Shown: positions 17,681-25,464, numbered from the stretch's first letter. The stretch: DNA of 32,530 bases from Erysipelotrichaceae bacterium (GCA_021209625.1 JAJOHZ010000008.1:1-32530); one strand, 5' to 3'. Numbers and translations: made by a program. Notes: generated by a model not told the origin, from the letters alone.

Positions 17681-18832
17681 TTATTTATAAGATTGTGCGT
17701 ATGGTTTTAAGTTTTCGGTTATTCCAACCCAAACATCAATCACTTCATTTTGACCAAAATTAGAAAAGGTTTGTTGGCTCGCTTTGGTTTCAAGAAGCGA
17801 TGCATCGGGTCTTGAATTTTCATCAAACACCCATACGGCACCGAAGAATTGATTAGGATAAGCAGCTTGAAGTCGTTCTAAGAATGCTTTTCCTTCTTCT
17901 AAAGTTTTTAAGAAGAGTATGGTTGATAAGGTATCACCAATGGTTGCATCTTCACTCACCACCACCACACTTCTAAAATGATTGACTGGAAGCTGTGTTT
18001 TAGGATTCACGAGATGATGATAGAATACACCATTTTCATCCACATAGTTTTGCTGATCAATACCAGATGTTGAAATCGCAACATTAAATGGCATTTCAAT
18101 GTTTTCAACACCATTAGCAACACCAATGTTCCAAGGTTTATCTTCTTCTTTTAAACCAAGTAAGTTAATGGATGAAAGTCCAGCTGAAATAAGAGCACGA
18201 GTTAACCCAGCTTCTTCAATGGCTTGTGTGGCCTTATCTGCGGCATAACCTTTCGCAATCCCGCCTAGATCAAGACTTGCACATGACTTTGTAATGAAGA
18301 TAGTAGAGTTGACTTCATCAATCTCAATTAAATCCCAACCAATACACTCAGCAGCGATAGCTAAACGATCAAGATCAGGAGTGGGACCTAAACCACCATT
18401 CATCTTTGCTTCTCCACGGTATTCATGCCAAATCTCGAAAATAGCCCCAGCAGTTACATCAAAAATGCCATCACTTAAGTCGTACATCGTTTTTGAAATT
18501 TTAAGTAACTCAATGACACGTGGATCAACTTTAACAGGGGCAATTCCTGCCATTTGATTCACAGTGTATAAGGAACTAACCCCTTCATACGCAGCATAGC
18601 GATCAAAGTGTTGGTTTAAATCTGTAATTGTGCTTTTAAAAAGTTCGAATTGTCGATCAAAATCACGTTTTGAATTGGTTAATCCAATTAATCTGAATTC
18701 GGTGTTAAACCCAGCAGTAATTGTACTGTTGGTAAAACGTTCTATTTGAAGTGCATTACGAATTTGAACGCCAGCGATCACAATGACCACAAAGACAATC
18801 AGACCAGCACGAAACCATTTATTTTCAAGCAT
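17681..18832 (-). CDS. apbE: ApbE, FAD:protein FMN transferase (membrane anchored)
   Basis: ApbE transfers FMN from FAD to a threonine of extracytoplasmic flavoproteins such as RnfG and RnfD, using Mg2+. The protein is 383 aa with one N-terminal membrane anchor (residues about 8-25) and no lipobox cysteine. Family segments include FDRYAAYEGVSSLYTVNQMAG, SDGIFDVTAGAIFEIW, the LDLGGIAKGYAADKA FAD/Mg region, SAGLSSINLLG, and the late metal-site GDTLSTILFL. AAGGAGAG precedes the ATG. It is divergent from the rnf operon, whose D and G subunits hold several flavinylation sites, so its clients are probably next door. Confidence 0.93.
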   Translation of the reverse strand: MLENKWFRAGLIVFVVIVIAGVQIRNALQIERFTNSTITAGFNTEFRLIGLTNSKRDFDRQFELFKSTITDLNQHFDRYAAYEGVSSLYTVNQMAGIAPVKVDPRVIELLKISKTMYDLSDGIFDVTAGAIFEIWHEYRGEAKMNGGLGPTPDLDRLAIAAECIGWDLIEIDEVNSTIFITKSCASLDLGGIAKGYAADKATQAIEEAGLTRALISAGLSSINLLGLKEEDKPWNIGVANGVENIEMPFNVAISTSGIDQQNYVDENGVFYHHLVNPKTQLPVNHFRSVVVVSEDATIGDTLSTILFLKTLEEGKAFLERLQAAYPNQFFGAVWVFDENSRPDASLLETKASQQTFSNFGQNEVIDVWVGITENLKPYAQSYK

Positions 18833-18900
18833 AAAGTCTCTCCTTTACCGTAATAGTATACCAAAGCATCTGTCAAAAAACCTACATTATTTTGTGTGAT

Positions 18901-18918
18901 TTGTTATAAATTTAACAA
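18901..18918. promoter_or_regulatory. Probable Rex (NADH/NAD+ sensing repressor) operator
   Basis: TTGTTATAAATTTAACAA matches the clostridial-type Rex consensus TTGTTAA-N4-TTAACAA at all but one defined position and is nearly palindromic. It lies in the 183-bp divergent region between apbE and rnfC, just upstream of the rnf -35 region, so it could control either or both. Rex control of redox-balancing genes is established in Bacillota; no rex gene is in this window. Confidence 0.6.
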
Positions 18919-18944
18919 GAAGTATTTAAGCTTGTGAATGAGAG

Positions 18945-18953
18945 TGATATAAT
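18945..18953 (+). promoter_or_regulatory. Extended -10 promoter of the rnf operon
   Basis: TGATATAAT is an extended consensus -10 box. The -35 region is poor (TTTAAG at 17-nt spacing). The leader to the rnfC ATG at 19016 would be about 55 nt. Confidence 0.55.
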
Positions 18954-19015
18954 ACCACTATGTCATGACTCATAAGGTCATTTCAAATGTTAAGAAGGTT
19001 GAAAGGAAGGTCACT

Positions 19016-20311
19016 ATGTCAGTTTGGATTGGTTCCATGCAGAAGCATATCGAAGGCTTTAAAGAGCTAACCACTTACAACGACATTGTCAATATCGCTG
19101 CACCTAAAGAGATTTACATCCCTTTAATCAATGGTGTTTCCACAGCGTTTGAAGTGTTGGTGAAAGAAGGCGATCGTGTTTTTGTGAATACTAAAGTTGC
19201 GGTTCGCAACGATCGATTTGAAGTACCTCTGTTTTCTCCTGTATCAGGAGTTATCAAAGGTATCAAAAAAATCATGCATGCTTCACTCAAGCCAGTGGAT
19301 CATATTGTGATTGAAAATGATGAGTTGTATGAATCAACCATCAGCATTCCAAAATTTGATTTGGAGAATGCAACCAAAGATGAGGCTATTGAATTTGCTA
19401 AGGTAGCAGGTATTGTTGGTATGGGAGGTGCAGGATTCCCTACATATTTCAAATACCTTACTCCCGCAACACTTAAAGCGGTGTTGATTAATGGTGTTGA
19501 ATGTGAACCTTACATTACCGCAGACTATCGCATGATGGAGAACTACACTCAGGATTTAATCACTGGGTTTATTGCCATGATGAAAATGGCTGACGCTCAA
19601 GAAGTTCACATCGCGATTAAGAAATCTAAAAAGAAACTCATTAAATACATTCAAGAGGCCATCAAGCCATATCCATTTGCTTCAATCAAAGAAGTGGATG
19701 ATGTCTATCCTATGGGATGGGAACGTACATTAGTGTATGCCATTTATAAAAAACGTTATGTTAAGATCCCTTGCGAAGTGAACGTTATTGTAAATAATGC
19801 AACCACAGCGATTGCATTGGGTCAAGCCATCAATAAGCAAATGGGTCCTACCATGAAGATGGTCACTGTTTCAGGTAATGGAATTAAGAATCCAGCTAAT
19901 GTGTTTGTTCCAGTAGGAACCCCAGCAAGTCATATTATTGCTCAGTTGGGTGGATATACCGATGAAAACATCACTCTAGTGGCAGGTGGTCCGATGATGG
20001 GTAAAACCATGACAACCGATGCCTGGGTGGTGACTCCTTACACAAATGCAATTACCATTACTAAGACAGAACAAGTGGATTCCATGACTTGTTTGCGTTG
20101 TGGAACATGCAATGATCATTGCCCTGCAGGATTACTTCCTGTACGTATTAATAATGCAGAACAAGCCAAGAATGTTGATATGATTGCTCAACTCAATGCG
20201 GATCTTTGCATTGAATGTGGTCTTTGTACTTATGTTTGTCCATCTAAATTAGAAGTAACTGAAGGGGTACGTCGTGCTAAACGTGTCCTTGCGTTGAAGA
20301 AGGGGGCTTAA
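19016..20311 (+). CDS. rnfC: RnfC, electron transport complex subunit C
   Basis: RnfC is the peripheral cytoplasmic subunit that binds NAD(H) and FMN and carries two [4Fe-4S] clusters in the Rnf ferredoxin:NAD+ oxidoreductase, a Na+ or H+ pump. The N-terminal barrel-sandwich part (PLFSPVSGVIKGI) leads to the FMN/NADH site VGMGGAGFPTYFKY (near residue 122) and NGVECEPYITADYRMM. The ferredoxin-like C-terminus has CLRCGTCNDHCPAG and CIECGLCTYVCPSK. It is 431 aa. ATG 19016 is preferred over 18965 because GGAAGG lies just before it and the earlier start would lie only about a dozen bases after the -10 box. It is first gene of the rnf operon. Confidence 0.95.
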   Translation: MSVWIGSMQKHIEGFKELTTYNDIVNIAAPKEIYIPLINGVSTAFEVLVKEGDRVFVNTKVAVRNDRFEVPLFSPVSGVIKGIKKIMHASLKPVDHIVIENDELYESTISIPKFDLENATKDEAIEFAKVAGIVGMGGAGFPTYFKYLTPATLKAVLINGVECEPYITADYRMMENYTQDLITGFIAMMKMADAQEVHIAIKKSKKKLIKYIQEAIKPYPFASIKEVDDVYPMGWERTLVYAIYKKRYVKIPCEVNVIVNNATTAIALGQAINKQMGPTMKMVTVSGNGIKNPANVFVPVGTPASHIIAQLGGYTDENITLVAGGPMMGKTMTTDAWVVTPYTNAITITKTEQVDSMTCLRCGTCNDHCPAGLLPVRINNAEQAKNVDMIAQLNADLCIECGLCTYVCPSKLEVTEGVRRAKRVLALKKGA

Positions 20312-20313
20312 TC

Positions 20314-21801
20314 ATGAAATTTCAATTTAAAGTCTCACCTACAATGAAGACTCGTCAAAGCACACAACAAATCATGATGTTGCTTACACTTGGTTTAATG
20401 TCAGTGGTGTTATTCTCTTCTGCATTCTATTTTGTTGAGTATGGGATGGATTATGTTGTGCATCTTTGGAGCTTATTGGCTGTTGCGGTTTCCGTTGCGG
20501 TAGCATCAGAAGCTGTTTGGGCTTATTTTCTGAAGAAAGACATTGTTAAGTACTTAAAAACATCCTTTCCATGGGTGACTGCTATTATCTTAGTGCTCAT
20601 GGTTCCAATTTCAACACCTCTCTATCCAATCGCTATTGGTACATTCTTTGCGATTGTGGTAGCTAAACTTATGTTTGGTGGGTTTGGACATAATGTCTTT
20701 AACCTTGCTGGGGTAGGACGTGCTGTCATGTTATTCAGCTTTGGTGCTGCCATTATGCCAGACTTGGTTACTTCCGCTACACCAATTTCATCCATTGCTA
20801 ATCTTGGATGGGTTGTTAAAGATGCAGTTCAACTTGAAACCTTTCTAGCACAATTTGGTGGTATCAGTGGATTACTCTTTGGATGGTATCCTGGAGCTAT
20901 CGGAGAAACTTCCGCATTACTTATCATGGTTATTGGAATCTTCTTGGCTGTTAAGAATGTATTGGACTGGAGAATTCCAGTGTTCTACATGGGAACCATC
21001 TTCGTGTTATCTGCATTAGTCGCAGCGATTCAAGGTTTAGGCATCTGGTTCCCACTCTACAATATTTTTGCTGGGGGAGCGATGTTTGGAGCTGTGTTTA
21101 TGTTAACAGATCCAGTCACCAATCCTACATCAGCTTCTGGCCGTATCTTGTTTGCGATTGGAGCAGGTATCATCACCATGCTTATTCGTCTACAAGGTAA
21201 CTATCCTGAAGGGGTTGTCTTCTCAATTTTAATTATGAACATGTTGTCTCCAATGATTGATCGTTTTACTGATGGATGGCAGCTTGAATTATCGAAGAAA
21301 TACGTTACTTCTATCGCAACACTCAGTGTTGTGGGTGCACTTCTTATGGGTGTTGTTGGGTTTAACTTACAGGCTGTAGCCATTGAAGAACCTGAACCGG
21401 AAGTACCAGATATTACATTATCTTCACCCATTGCGCTTGATCAAAGTGCAAGTGCAACTCAAGGTGTTATCTTGTCATCAAGTGTTGATGGGGATGCTAC
21501 TGTTGTATTAGTAGAAATTAAAGGATACGCCATTCTTGAAGGTGGTTATGAAGGAGCTCAACCGAATAAGGTTGAAGTTCGTGTTAACACATCCTCATTA
21601 AAAGTTGTGAGTGTTACTGTGGTTGAAATTAAAGACACCAACAACATTGGTACTAAAGTCGACAATCCTATCTTCCTTGATCAGTTTAAAGATCTTGATC
21701 AAACGGGCAGTGTGGATGCAGTGTCAGGGGCAACAGTCACATCACTTTCAGTGGTTCGTGCTGTCTATGCTGCGTTAGAGCATGTTAAAGGAGGAGAATA
21801 A
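20314..21801 (+). CDS. rnfD: RnfD with an extra C-terminal FMN-binding domain
   Basis: RnfD is the membrane subunit that holds covalent FMN in the Rnf complex. It is 495 aa, whereas RnfD is normally about 320-350. The core (residues about 1-350) has the usual ten or so spans, with FGGFGHNVFNLAGVGRAVM, the likely flavin site DLVTSATPISS, and FMLTDPVTNPTSASGR. After the last span a linker (EEPEPEVPD) leads to an extracytoplasmic FMN-binding domain of about 120 aa. This ends in DAVSGATVTSLSVVRAV, a consensus ApbE target. The added domain resembles the second domain of RnfG (EGGYEGAQPN versus EGYEGAKPN), which suggests duplication inside the operon. AAGGGGG precedes the ATG. Confidence 0.93.
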   Translation: MKFQFKVSPTMKTRQSTQQIMMLLTLGLMSVVLFSSAFYFVEYGMDYVVHLWSLLAVAVSVAVASEAVWAYFLKKDIVKYLKTSFPWVTAIILVLMVPISTPLYPIAIGTFFAIVVAKLMFGGFGHNVFNLAGVGRAVMLFSFGAAIMPDLVTSATPISSIANLGWVVKDAVQLETFLAQFGGISGLLFGWYPGAIGETSALLIMVIGIFLAVKNVLDWRIPVFYMGTIFVLSALVAAIQGLGIWFPLYNIFAGGAMFGAVFMLTDPVTNPTSASGRILFAIGAGIITMLIRLQGNYPEGVVFSILIMNMLSPMIDRFTDGWQLELSKKYVTSIATLSVVGALLMGVVGFNLQAVAIEEPEPEVPDITLSSPIALDQSASATQGVILSSSVDGDATVVLVEIKGYAILEGGYEGAQPNKVEVRVNTSSLKVVSVTVVEIKDTNNIGTKVDNPIFLDQFKDLDQTGSVDAVSGATVTSLSVVRAVYAALEHVKGGE

Positions 21802-21803
21802 AT

Positions 21804-22739
21804 ATGAATAAGAAAGTTGTTCAATTAACCCTCTTCTTAGCCATTATTGCTTCTATTTCTGGAGGATTACTCTCCTTTGTAAACTCATTTACTGCTCCAA
21901 TCATTAATGAAAATGCAATTGCAGCTGAAAAAGTGACATTACAACTCATTTTCCCAAATACTGAAGAATTTGTTCCTGTTGCTGAATTTGAAGATGAAAC
22001 TGGATCCATTCTTGCGATCTTTGAAGCTAAAGGAGCAGGATATGCGTATAAAGTCTCTCGCATGGGATATGCGAATCCAATCGTTATGATGGTTGGGATT
22101 TCCAATGATGCGAAGATTGTTGGATTACAAGTGTTAGAACTTTCAGACACTCCTGGTTATGGTATGAAGATTGGAGAAGCAGCCTTCATCAACTCAGTGG
22201 TTGGTAAAGGCACAACGGATGGTTTAGATTTAATCTCTGGAGCAACCGTTTCATCCACTGCAGCGGTCACCGCAATCAATGCTGCTCGTACACATTTCAA
22301 TAATCTAAAAGGAATTGATGATGATGGTTCAGGTGGAGTTATTACCCCACCAACGCCTGAATTAGGTGAAACCATTGCCTTAAATTCTGAAACAGCTACC
22401 TTAATTACTGGTAACATTACAAATACCGTCGTTAATGGTGATGAAACAGTTTATACTGTAGAATCCAATGGTTATCGTGTTGCAGAAGGATATGAAGGTG
22501 CTAAACCTAACGTGTTCAAAGTCACCGTTAACACAGCCACTAAAACGGTTGTCAGCTTAGAAGTTTTAGAAATGAATGATACTGTCGGTATTGGCGATAA
22601 GGTTGAGCATGAAGTGTTCTTATCTCAATTTGTCGGATTATCCTTAGAAGATGAAAATTCAAGTGTTGATATTGTCAGTGGTTCAACTCGTACGTCTATT
22701 TCGGCCATTCGTGCTGTTGTGACGACAATTGGAAAGTAG
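21804..22739 (+). CDS. rnfG: RnfG with two tandem FMN-binding domains
   Basis: RnfG is the extracytoplasmic flavoprotein subunit, anchored by one N-terminal span (residues about 5-27). It is 311 aa, longer than the usual 190-210. Domain 1 (to about 170) has LELSDTPGYGMKIGE and the flavinylation motif DLISGATVSS. A linker rich in Asp, Gly and Pro (DDDGSGGVITPPTPE) leads to domain 2, ending DIVSGSTRTSISAIRAV, in which the usual Ala is Ser but the acceptor Thr remains. Domain 2 is related to the C-terminal domain of the neighbouring RnfD. AAAGGAGGAG lies before the ATG. Whether domain 2 is actually flavinylated is open. Confidence 0.93.
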   Translation: MNKKVVQLTLFLAIIASISGGLLSFVNSFTAPIINENAIAAEKVTLQLIFPNTEEFVPVAEFEDETGSILAIFEAKGAGYAYKVSRMGYANPIVMMVGISNDAKIVGLQVLELSDTPGYGMKIGEAAFINSVVGKGTTDGLDLISGATVSSTAAVTAINAARTHFNNLKGIDDDGSGGVITPPTPELGETIALNSETATLITGNITNTVVNGDETVYTVESNGYRVAEGYEGAKPNVFKVTVNTATKTVVSLEVLEMNDTVGIGDKVEHEVFLSQFVGLSLEDENSSVDIVSGSTRTSISAIRAVVTTIGK

Positions 22740-22748
22740 GTGAACACA

Positions 22749-23393
22749 ATGAGTCTATTTAAAAACCTATCCAATGGATTAGTTAAAGAAAATCCAGTAT
22801 TCGCGCTCTATTTAGGACTATGTTCAGTGCTTGCGGTATCTAACACCATCAGTAATGCACTAGGGATGAGTGTTGCGGTTATCATGGTATTAACGGTTTC
22901 AAACGTTATTATCTCAGCTCTACGAAAAATTATTCCTAGTGAAATCAGAATTCCTGTTTACATCGTGGTTATTGCTACATTAGTTAAAATTGTTGAAATG
23001 CTAATGCAAGCGTATACTCCTGAATTGTATACAGCACTAGGTGTGTTTATTCCTCTTATTGTCGTTAACTGTATCATCTTAGGTCGTGCCGAAGCGTTTG
23101 CATCAAAAAATAGTGTTGGTGCTTCAGCGATTGATGGTATTGGTATGGGACTTGGTTATACTGCTGGGATTTTCATGCTTGCTGCAATTCGCCAACTCTT
23201 TGCGACAGGTGCATTAAGTTTGATTAATCCATTCAACCAAGCGGTGATTTTTGATATCACCATCATTCCAACTCAGTTTACTATTCCATTGTTTGCACAA
23301 CCTGCAGGGGCGTTCATTACCTTTGCGGTATTGGCAGCATTACTTGAAGTCTATAAACAAGCGGGAGAAAAACCTGCTAAGAAAGGAGCATAA
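22749..23393 (+). CDS. rnfE: RnfE, electron transport complex subunit E
   Basis: RnfE is an integral membrane subunit paired with RnfA in the ion-translocating core, with a shared iron centre held by cysteines from both. It is 214 aa with six predicted spans. Typical segments are NPVFALYLGLCSVLAVS (Cys in first span), SEIRIPVYIVVIATLVKIVEML, GVFIPLIVVNCIILGRAEAFA (second key Cys), and DGIGMGLGYTAGIFMLAAIRQLF. ATG 22749 is preferred to the in-frame GTG at 22740, which directly abuts the rnfG stop, and TAGGTG lies 7 nt upstream. Confidence 0.94.
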   Translation: MSLFKNLSNGLVKENPVFALYLGLCSVLAVSNTISNALGMSVAVIMVLTVSNVIISALRKIIPSEIRIPVYIVVIATLVKIVEMLMQAYTPELYTALGVFIPLIVVNCIILGRAEAFASKNSVGASAIDGIGMGLGYTAGIFMLAAIRQLFATGALSLINPFNQAVIFDITIIPTQFTIPLFAQPAGAFITFAVLAALLEVYKQAGEKPAKKGA

Positions 23394-23395
23394 AC

Positions 23396-23968
23396 ATGGA
23401 ACTATTTTCACTTTTTATCTCCGCTATCTTTATTAATAACATCATCCTCAATAAGTTCTTAGGTATGTGTCCTTTCATGGGCGTTTCTCGTAAGACAAGT
23501 TCAGCATTAGGTATGGGTGGAGCGGTAACCTTTGTTATCTTCTTCTCTTCACTCATCACTTGGGGATTGTTTGAGTATGTCCTTGAACCACTTAATCTTC
23601 AATACATGGATTTAATTACCTTTATTCTTATCATTGCATCCTTTGTGCAACTTGTTGAGATGATCATTAAGAAGTACTCTCCATCCTTGTATAAGGCTTT
23701 AGGGATCTACTTACCTCTCATCACAACCAACTGTGCTGTCTTATTCGTTGCTCTTGAGAACATTAAACAAGGATTTAGCTTTGTAGAATCAGTGGTTTAT
23801 TCCTTGGCAGTTCCAATTGGGTTCACCCTTGTATTGATTATCTTCTCTGCAATTCGTGAGCGATTAGATATTGCTGATGTACCTAAGCCATTAAAAGGTA
23901 ATCCTGTCGCAATGATTGTTGCAGCGATTATGGCGCTTGCTTTCTCTGGATTAGCAGGATTGGTGTAA
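23396..23968 (+). CDS. rnfA: RnfA, electron transport complex subunit A
   Basis: RnfA is the membrane subunit homologous to RnfE, forming the inverted-topology pair at the centre of the complex. It is 190 aa with six spans. INNIILNKFLGMCPFMGVSRK holds the first iron-ligand Cys and LGIYLPLITTNCAVLFVALEN the second. IRERLDIADVPKPLKG is the family-typical late loop. AAAGGAG lies before the ATG, and it begins 2 nt after the rnfE stop. Confidence 0.95.
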   Translation: MELFSLFISAIFINNIILNKFLGMCPFMGVSRKTSSALGMGGAVTFVIFFSSLITWGLFEYVLEPLNLQYMDLITFILIIASFVQLVEMIIKKYSPSLYKALGIYLPLITTNCAVLFVALENIKQGFSFVESVVYSLAVPIGFTLVLIIFSAIRERLDIADVPKPLKGNPVAMIVAAIMALAFSGLAGLV

Positions 23969-23969
23969 T

Positions 23970-24161
23970 ATGCAATTTATTGCTCCATTGCTTTTCTTAG
24001 GTTTTCTTGGAGGGGTGTATGCTTCGGCGTATTACCTTAACTTGAAGACGCCTAAACCTGAAGGGTGTGACGATGTGGATGTGTCATGTGGATCATGTTC
24101 AATTTCATCATGTGGTTTGCATCCATCCAACAAAGAACTTATCGTGGAGGTTAAATCATGA
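23970..24161 (+). CDS. Small single-span four-cysteine protein in the rnf operon (NqrM-like?)
   Basis: This is a 63-aa protein with one membrane span (residues about 4-23) followed by a short hydrophilic tail with four cysteines (EGCDDVDVSCGSCSISSCGL; C33, C40, C43, C48). It lies 1 nt after rnfA and overlaps rnfB by four bases, so it is part of the operon. Layout and size recall NqrM, the small four-cysteine protein needed to mature the iron centre between NqrD and NqrE, the homologues of RnfE and RnfA. That function is an inference from layout and context, not from sequence identity. A FeoB-associated cysteine-rich small protein is an alternative likeness. Confidence 0.75.
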   Translation: MQFIAPLLFLGFLGGVYASAYYLNLKTPKPEGCDDVDVSCGSCSISSCGLHPSNKELIVEVKS

Positions 24162-24466
24162 TTGAAGCTATTATTCTCATGTTAGTGCTTGGTGCATTAC
24201 TTGGGTTAGGTCTTGGCATTGCAGATGAGGTGTTTTATGTAAAACCAGATGAGCGATTTGAAAAAGTGCTCAACATGTTACCAGGATACAACTGTGGAGC
24301 ATGTGGTTATCCTGGATGTCAAGGTATGGCTGAAGGATTACTCAATGGTGAAGTAACTGCTGTCTCTCAATGTAAACCTTCCAATGCGGACCAAAGAAGA
24401 GATATTTCAACGTACTTAAATGAAAATCCTGGTCCAGATGGTAAAACGTTAGTGATCAAACCTTAA
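24158..24466 (+). CDS. rnfB: Short RnfB: membrane anchor plus one Fe-S domain, no ferredoxin tail
   Basis: RnfB normally receives electrons from ferredoxin and has a membrane anchor, a PF04060 [4Fe-4S] domain and a multi-cluster ferredoxin tail, for about 260 aa or more. Here it is only 102 aa: one span (residues about 4-24) and the Fe-S domain PGYNCGACGYPGCQGMAEGLL with cysteines 46, 49, 54 and 72. It ends GPDGKTLVIKP. GGAGG precedes the ATG. A strong terminator begins right at the stop, and no ferredoxin-like sequence follows in any frame nearby, so this is not an obvious frameshift. The missing clusters imply a different electron entry route. Confidence 0.9.
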   Translation: MIEAIILMLVLGALLGLGLGIADEVFYVKPDERFEKVLNMLPGYNCGACGYPGCQGMAEGLLNGEVTAVSQCKPSNADQRRDISTYLNENPGPDGKTLVIKP

Positions 24467-24497
24467 GAAAATGGGACTCCCATTTTCTTTTTCTTTT
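24467..24497 (+). terminator. Rho-independent terminator of the rnf operon
   Basis: GAAAATGGG and CCCATTTTC pair over 9 bp with a 3-nt loop, starting at the base after the rnfB stop, followed by a T-rich tract. Confidence 0.9.
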
Positions 24498-24521
24498 CAT
24501 TCTTTTGAAAATGTGTATAAT
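24494..24521 (+). promoter_or_regulatory. Promoter of the CaCA exchanger gene
   Basis: TTTTCA and a perfect TATAAT are separated by 16 nt. A GAGG ribosome site and the ATG at 24544 follow. The -35 box is only moderate and overlaps the tail of the rnf terminator. Confidence 0.5.
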
Positions 24522-24543
24522 AGACTAAGTGTGAGGAATAACT

Positions 24544-25464
24544 ATGCTTATTAACGTTCTATTATTAGTTTTAGGTCTTGGATTTATCATTAAAGGTGGT
24601 GATTGGTTTGTAGACTCGGCCATTTGGATGGCTAAAATCACAAAGATTCCACCTTTCATTATTGGAGCAACCATTGTTTCTCTTGCGACTACAGTCCCTG
24701 AGGTATTGGTATCTGTTTTGGCCACAGCCCAAGGTTCAACTGATCTAGCTCTAGGCAACGCGATCGGATCAATCATTGCAAACATTGGATTAATCATGGG
24801 GATCTCTCTTTTTGTGGCTCCACCTAAAACAACAAGCAAAGATTACATCATCAAAGGTTTATACATGGTGGGTGCAGCCCTTGTCTTGATCTTCTTGAGT
24901 TTAGATGGAGAACTAAGTAAGCTACAAAGTATCATTCTATGGGTCCTTCTGATTGGATTCTTTGTTTTAAACATTACGACGAGTCAAAAGCAAGAGGATA
25001 TTGAGGAAGTTTCCTTTGATAAGAAATACATCCTTCTGTTTATCTTAGGTGCAGTGAGTGTTGTGATTGGAGCAAGATTACTTGTTGATAATGGAGTTGC
25101 GATTGCTAGAGCATTGAACATCTCTGAAGCTATTATAGGTTTAACCATCGTTGCTGTTGGGACATCACTTCCTGAATTAGTGACAACCATCACAGCGTTA
25201 ATTAAGAAGAATTCAAACCTTTCATTAGGTAATATTGTTGGGGCGAATATCATGAATATTCTACTGGTCATTCCAGCATCTACCCTTGTTTCGAATGGGG
25301 GACTGGTGATGAGAATGCAGACGGTTAGACAAGATATTCCGTTCTCAGTCTTATTTATGTTGATTGCGATGATTCCACCGCTTTTATTCAAACGCTTCTT
25401 TAAGTGGCAAGGATTGCTCATGCTTGTCACTTATGGATTATATTTACTAATAACAGTGCTATAA
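24544..25464 (+). CDS. CaCA family sodium/calcium exchanger (YrbG-like)
   Basis: This 306-aa protein has about ten spans in two inverted halves, each with the alpha-repeat that binds cations: TTVPEVLVS and GNAIGSIIANIGLIMG in the first half, GTSLPELVTT and GNIVGANIMNILLV in the second. An acidic loop (SQKQEDIEEVS) separates the halves. Such proteins exchange Ca2+ for Na+ or H+ across the cytoplasmic membrane. It has its own promoter and terminator but follows the ion-pumping rnf operon, so it may use a gradient made by Rnf; this link is only positional. Confidence 0.93.
   Translation: MLINVLLLVLGLGFIIKGGDWFVDSAIWMAKITKIPPFIIGATIVSLATTVPEVLVSVLATAQGSTDLALGNAIGSIIANIGLIMGISLFVAPPKTTSKDYIIKGLYMVGAALVLIFLSLDGELSKLQSIILWVLLIGFFVLNITTSQKQEDIEEVSFDKKYILLFILGAVSVVIGARLLVDNGVAIARALNISEAIIGLTIVAVGTSLPELVTTITALIKKNSNLSLGNIVGANIMNILLVIPASTLVSNGGLVMRMQTVRQDIPFSVLFMLIAMIPPLLFKRFFKWQGLLMLVTYGLYLLITVL

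Noticed and set aside
18965-19015. Upstream ATG of rnfC in the ORF track
   Set aside because: The 17 extra residues are not RnfC-like and the start lies only about a dozen bases after the -10 box, while ATG 19016 has its own GGAAGG site.
24467-24543. Lost ferredoxin tail of RnfB hidden by a frameshift
   Set aside because: The 77 bases before the next gene hold a terminator and promoter, with no cysteine-rich coding sequence in any plus-strand frame.
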